This document shows, piece after piece, positions 5,196-6,016 of a stretch of 6,016 bases of DNA. Position 1 is the first letter of the stretch; each line of letters starts with the position of its first letter. The notes under the pieces are model-generated. The model saw only the letters and a list, made by a program, of their open reading frames with translations, was not told the origin of the DNA and searched no databases. Source of the stretch: Gammaproteobacteria bacterium (GTDB lineage: Bacteria > Pseudomonadota > Gammaproteobacteria > Pseudomonadales > Oleiphilaceae); assembly GCA_029268325.1 (NCBI GenBank), contig JAJUGC010000147.1:1-6016 (forward strand), in the 5' to 3' direction. Made by a program: the position numbers and the translations under genes.

Positions 5196-5959
5196 ATGGC
5201 GGAGAAGCCCGCAATTTCAAGGCTGGATAAGGTCACCTTCACCGATTGGCTGCTCGCATTGATCGGGCTGCTTTTCATCTTGGGTGGCCTGGTCATCATC
5301 CAAAAGGACTTTAAAGCGGGTATCACAACGCTTGCTTTCTTCGGTGTCTGCTTTGCGGTTTCCGTGCATACCATCCTCCGCAAGCTTCGATTACAGCGCC
5401 AATCGCCTCTCACTGTGGCGGTGGTTGGAGGTGTGCCTATTTGGCCCTCGCGGTTACGGGCGGGCATGCTCGGTTTGGGCTTATTGGGGCTTGGCAGCAT
5501 TCTGGCACTGTTTCGACCTGGGGATAGCCTAATCTTCTTGGGCTGCGCTTTGCTCATGGTGGCCGTCGGGAGCGTGATAGTGGTCGGCTTGGTAACGGGC
5601 TTTTTGCCCAAGTCCTACCTCCAGTTCGACCCACCGGGAATCACCTTTGGGGTGGTAAGGTCACCATTCCCTGGTCGGCCATTACCGAGGTGGCCCGTGG
5701 TGAAATCCACGGCAATCAGGCGGTGTTCATTGGCGTCGTCAACGAGGCGGTCACTGCGGAACCCCCTTCTTATCTCGCGAAAGTTCAGAAGAAGATGGCT
5801 TCATCCAGAGCCTGGACCGGCGCAGACTTCGTGATTATGAACTCCCTTTATGGCATTGATGCGCCCATTCTTGTGGCGGCCATGGAAAGGTATATCACCT
5901 CGCCGGAGGCCAGGACGGAGCTTCGACCTGCGCCGGCCTTGATGCAGAGAGTGCGCTAA
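5196..5959 (+). pseudogene. frameshifted four-helix membrane protein with C-terminal soluble domain
   Basis: From ATG 5196 the frame encodes a membrane protein with four hydrophobic spans (DWLLALIGLLFILGGLVII, then GITTLAFFGVCFAVSVH, GMLGLGLLGLGSILALF and a longer one from SLIFLGC to VGLVTGFL). It then enters a soluble segment, LQFDPPGITFG. There the frame degenerates into an arginine-, serine- and proline-rich tail that stops at 5834, while sensible protein continues in the -1 frame (GKVTIPWSAITEVARGEI to the stop at 5957). Adding one G to the GGGG at 5649-5652, or a -1 slip there, joins them as TFGGGKVTIPW and gives about 254 residues. The layout (membrane spans, an IPWxxI strand, then VNEAVTAEPPSYL and YGIDAPILVAAMERYI) resembles STM3941-like membrane proteins with a PH-like domain; this is tentative. 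The ribosome binding site is weak (CGAGA). Function unknown. It may be a sequencing error rather than a true pseudogene. Confidence 0.7.
5646..5656 (+). other. frameshift point in a four-G run
   Basis: The upstream frame reads TTT GGG GTG GTA, while the downstream frame reads GGT GGT AAG from 5651. One missing G in the run at 5649-5652 explains the break exactly, with no residue lost or duplicated. Confidence 0.7.
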
Positions 5960-6016
5960 AAGTCACCTTTTATATTCCCGCCATGGCCGATTCTCTCGCG
6001 GAACACAGTGAGTTCA

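Noticed and set aside
5983..6016. Possible start of a further gene at ATG 5983
   Set aside because: Eleven codons are open to the window edge, but no ribosome binding site is visible and the stretch is too short to judge.

Overview
The window looks like chromosomal DNA of a moderately GC-rich Gram-negative bacterium, most likely a gammaproteobacterium. This rests on Sec-type signal peptides, a type IV pilin-like domain, GGAG-type ribosome binding sites and overall protein character. The genus cannot be fixed from sequence alone. No rRNA, tRNA, insertion sequence, integrase or CRISPR array is visible.

Layout: (1) 1-422, minus strand: the N-terminal 140 residues of an exported protein of unknown function, cut by the window edge. 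(2) 423-851: a 429-bp divergent intergenic region. (3) 852-2081, plus: the most unusual gene, a membrane-anchored M48 zinc metalloprotease fused to an almost complete type IV pilin domain. (4) 2136-2456, plus: a small exported, lipocalin-like protein, probably cotranscribed with the protease-pilin gene and followed by a hairpin. (5) 2457-2962: about 500 bp of non-coding DNA with two short inverted repeats near a candidate promoter. (6) 2963-4297, plus: a KamA (lysine 2,3-aminomutase)-family radical SAM/PLP enzyme ending in a strong intrinsic terminator. (7) 4427-5062, plus: an unrecognised 211-residue protein. (8) 5196-5959, plus: a four-helix membrane protein with a soluble C-terminal domain, split by a one-base frameshift in a run of four G. 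(9) The last 57 bp hold no gene that can be supported.

The genes do not form one obvious pathway. The likely cotranscribed pair is the protease-pilin gene and the small exported protein, 54 bp apart; both belong to envelope biology. The aminomutase is probably a single-gene unit with its own promoter region and terminator. The best candidate for something undescribed is the protease-pilin fusion. It keeps the pilin helix (Pro22 and Tyr24 equivalents) and the C-terminal disulphide loop, but has lost Glu5 and the N-terminal placement needed for normal pilus assembly. Its predicted topology puts the protease in the cytoplasm and the pilin head in the periplasm. The aminomutase is the second point of interest, because one of the two lysine side-chain contacts known in lysine 2,3-aminomutase is replaced by serine.
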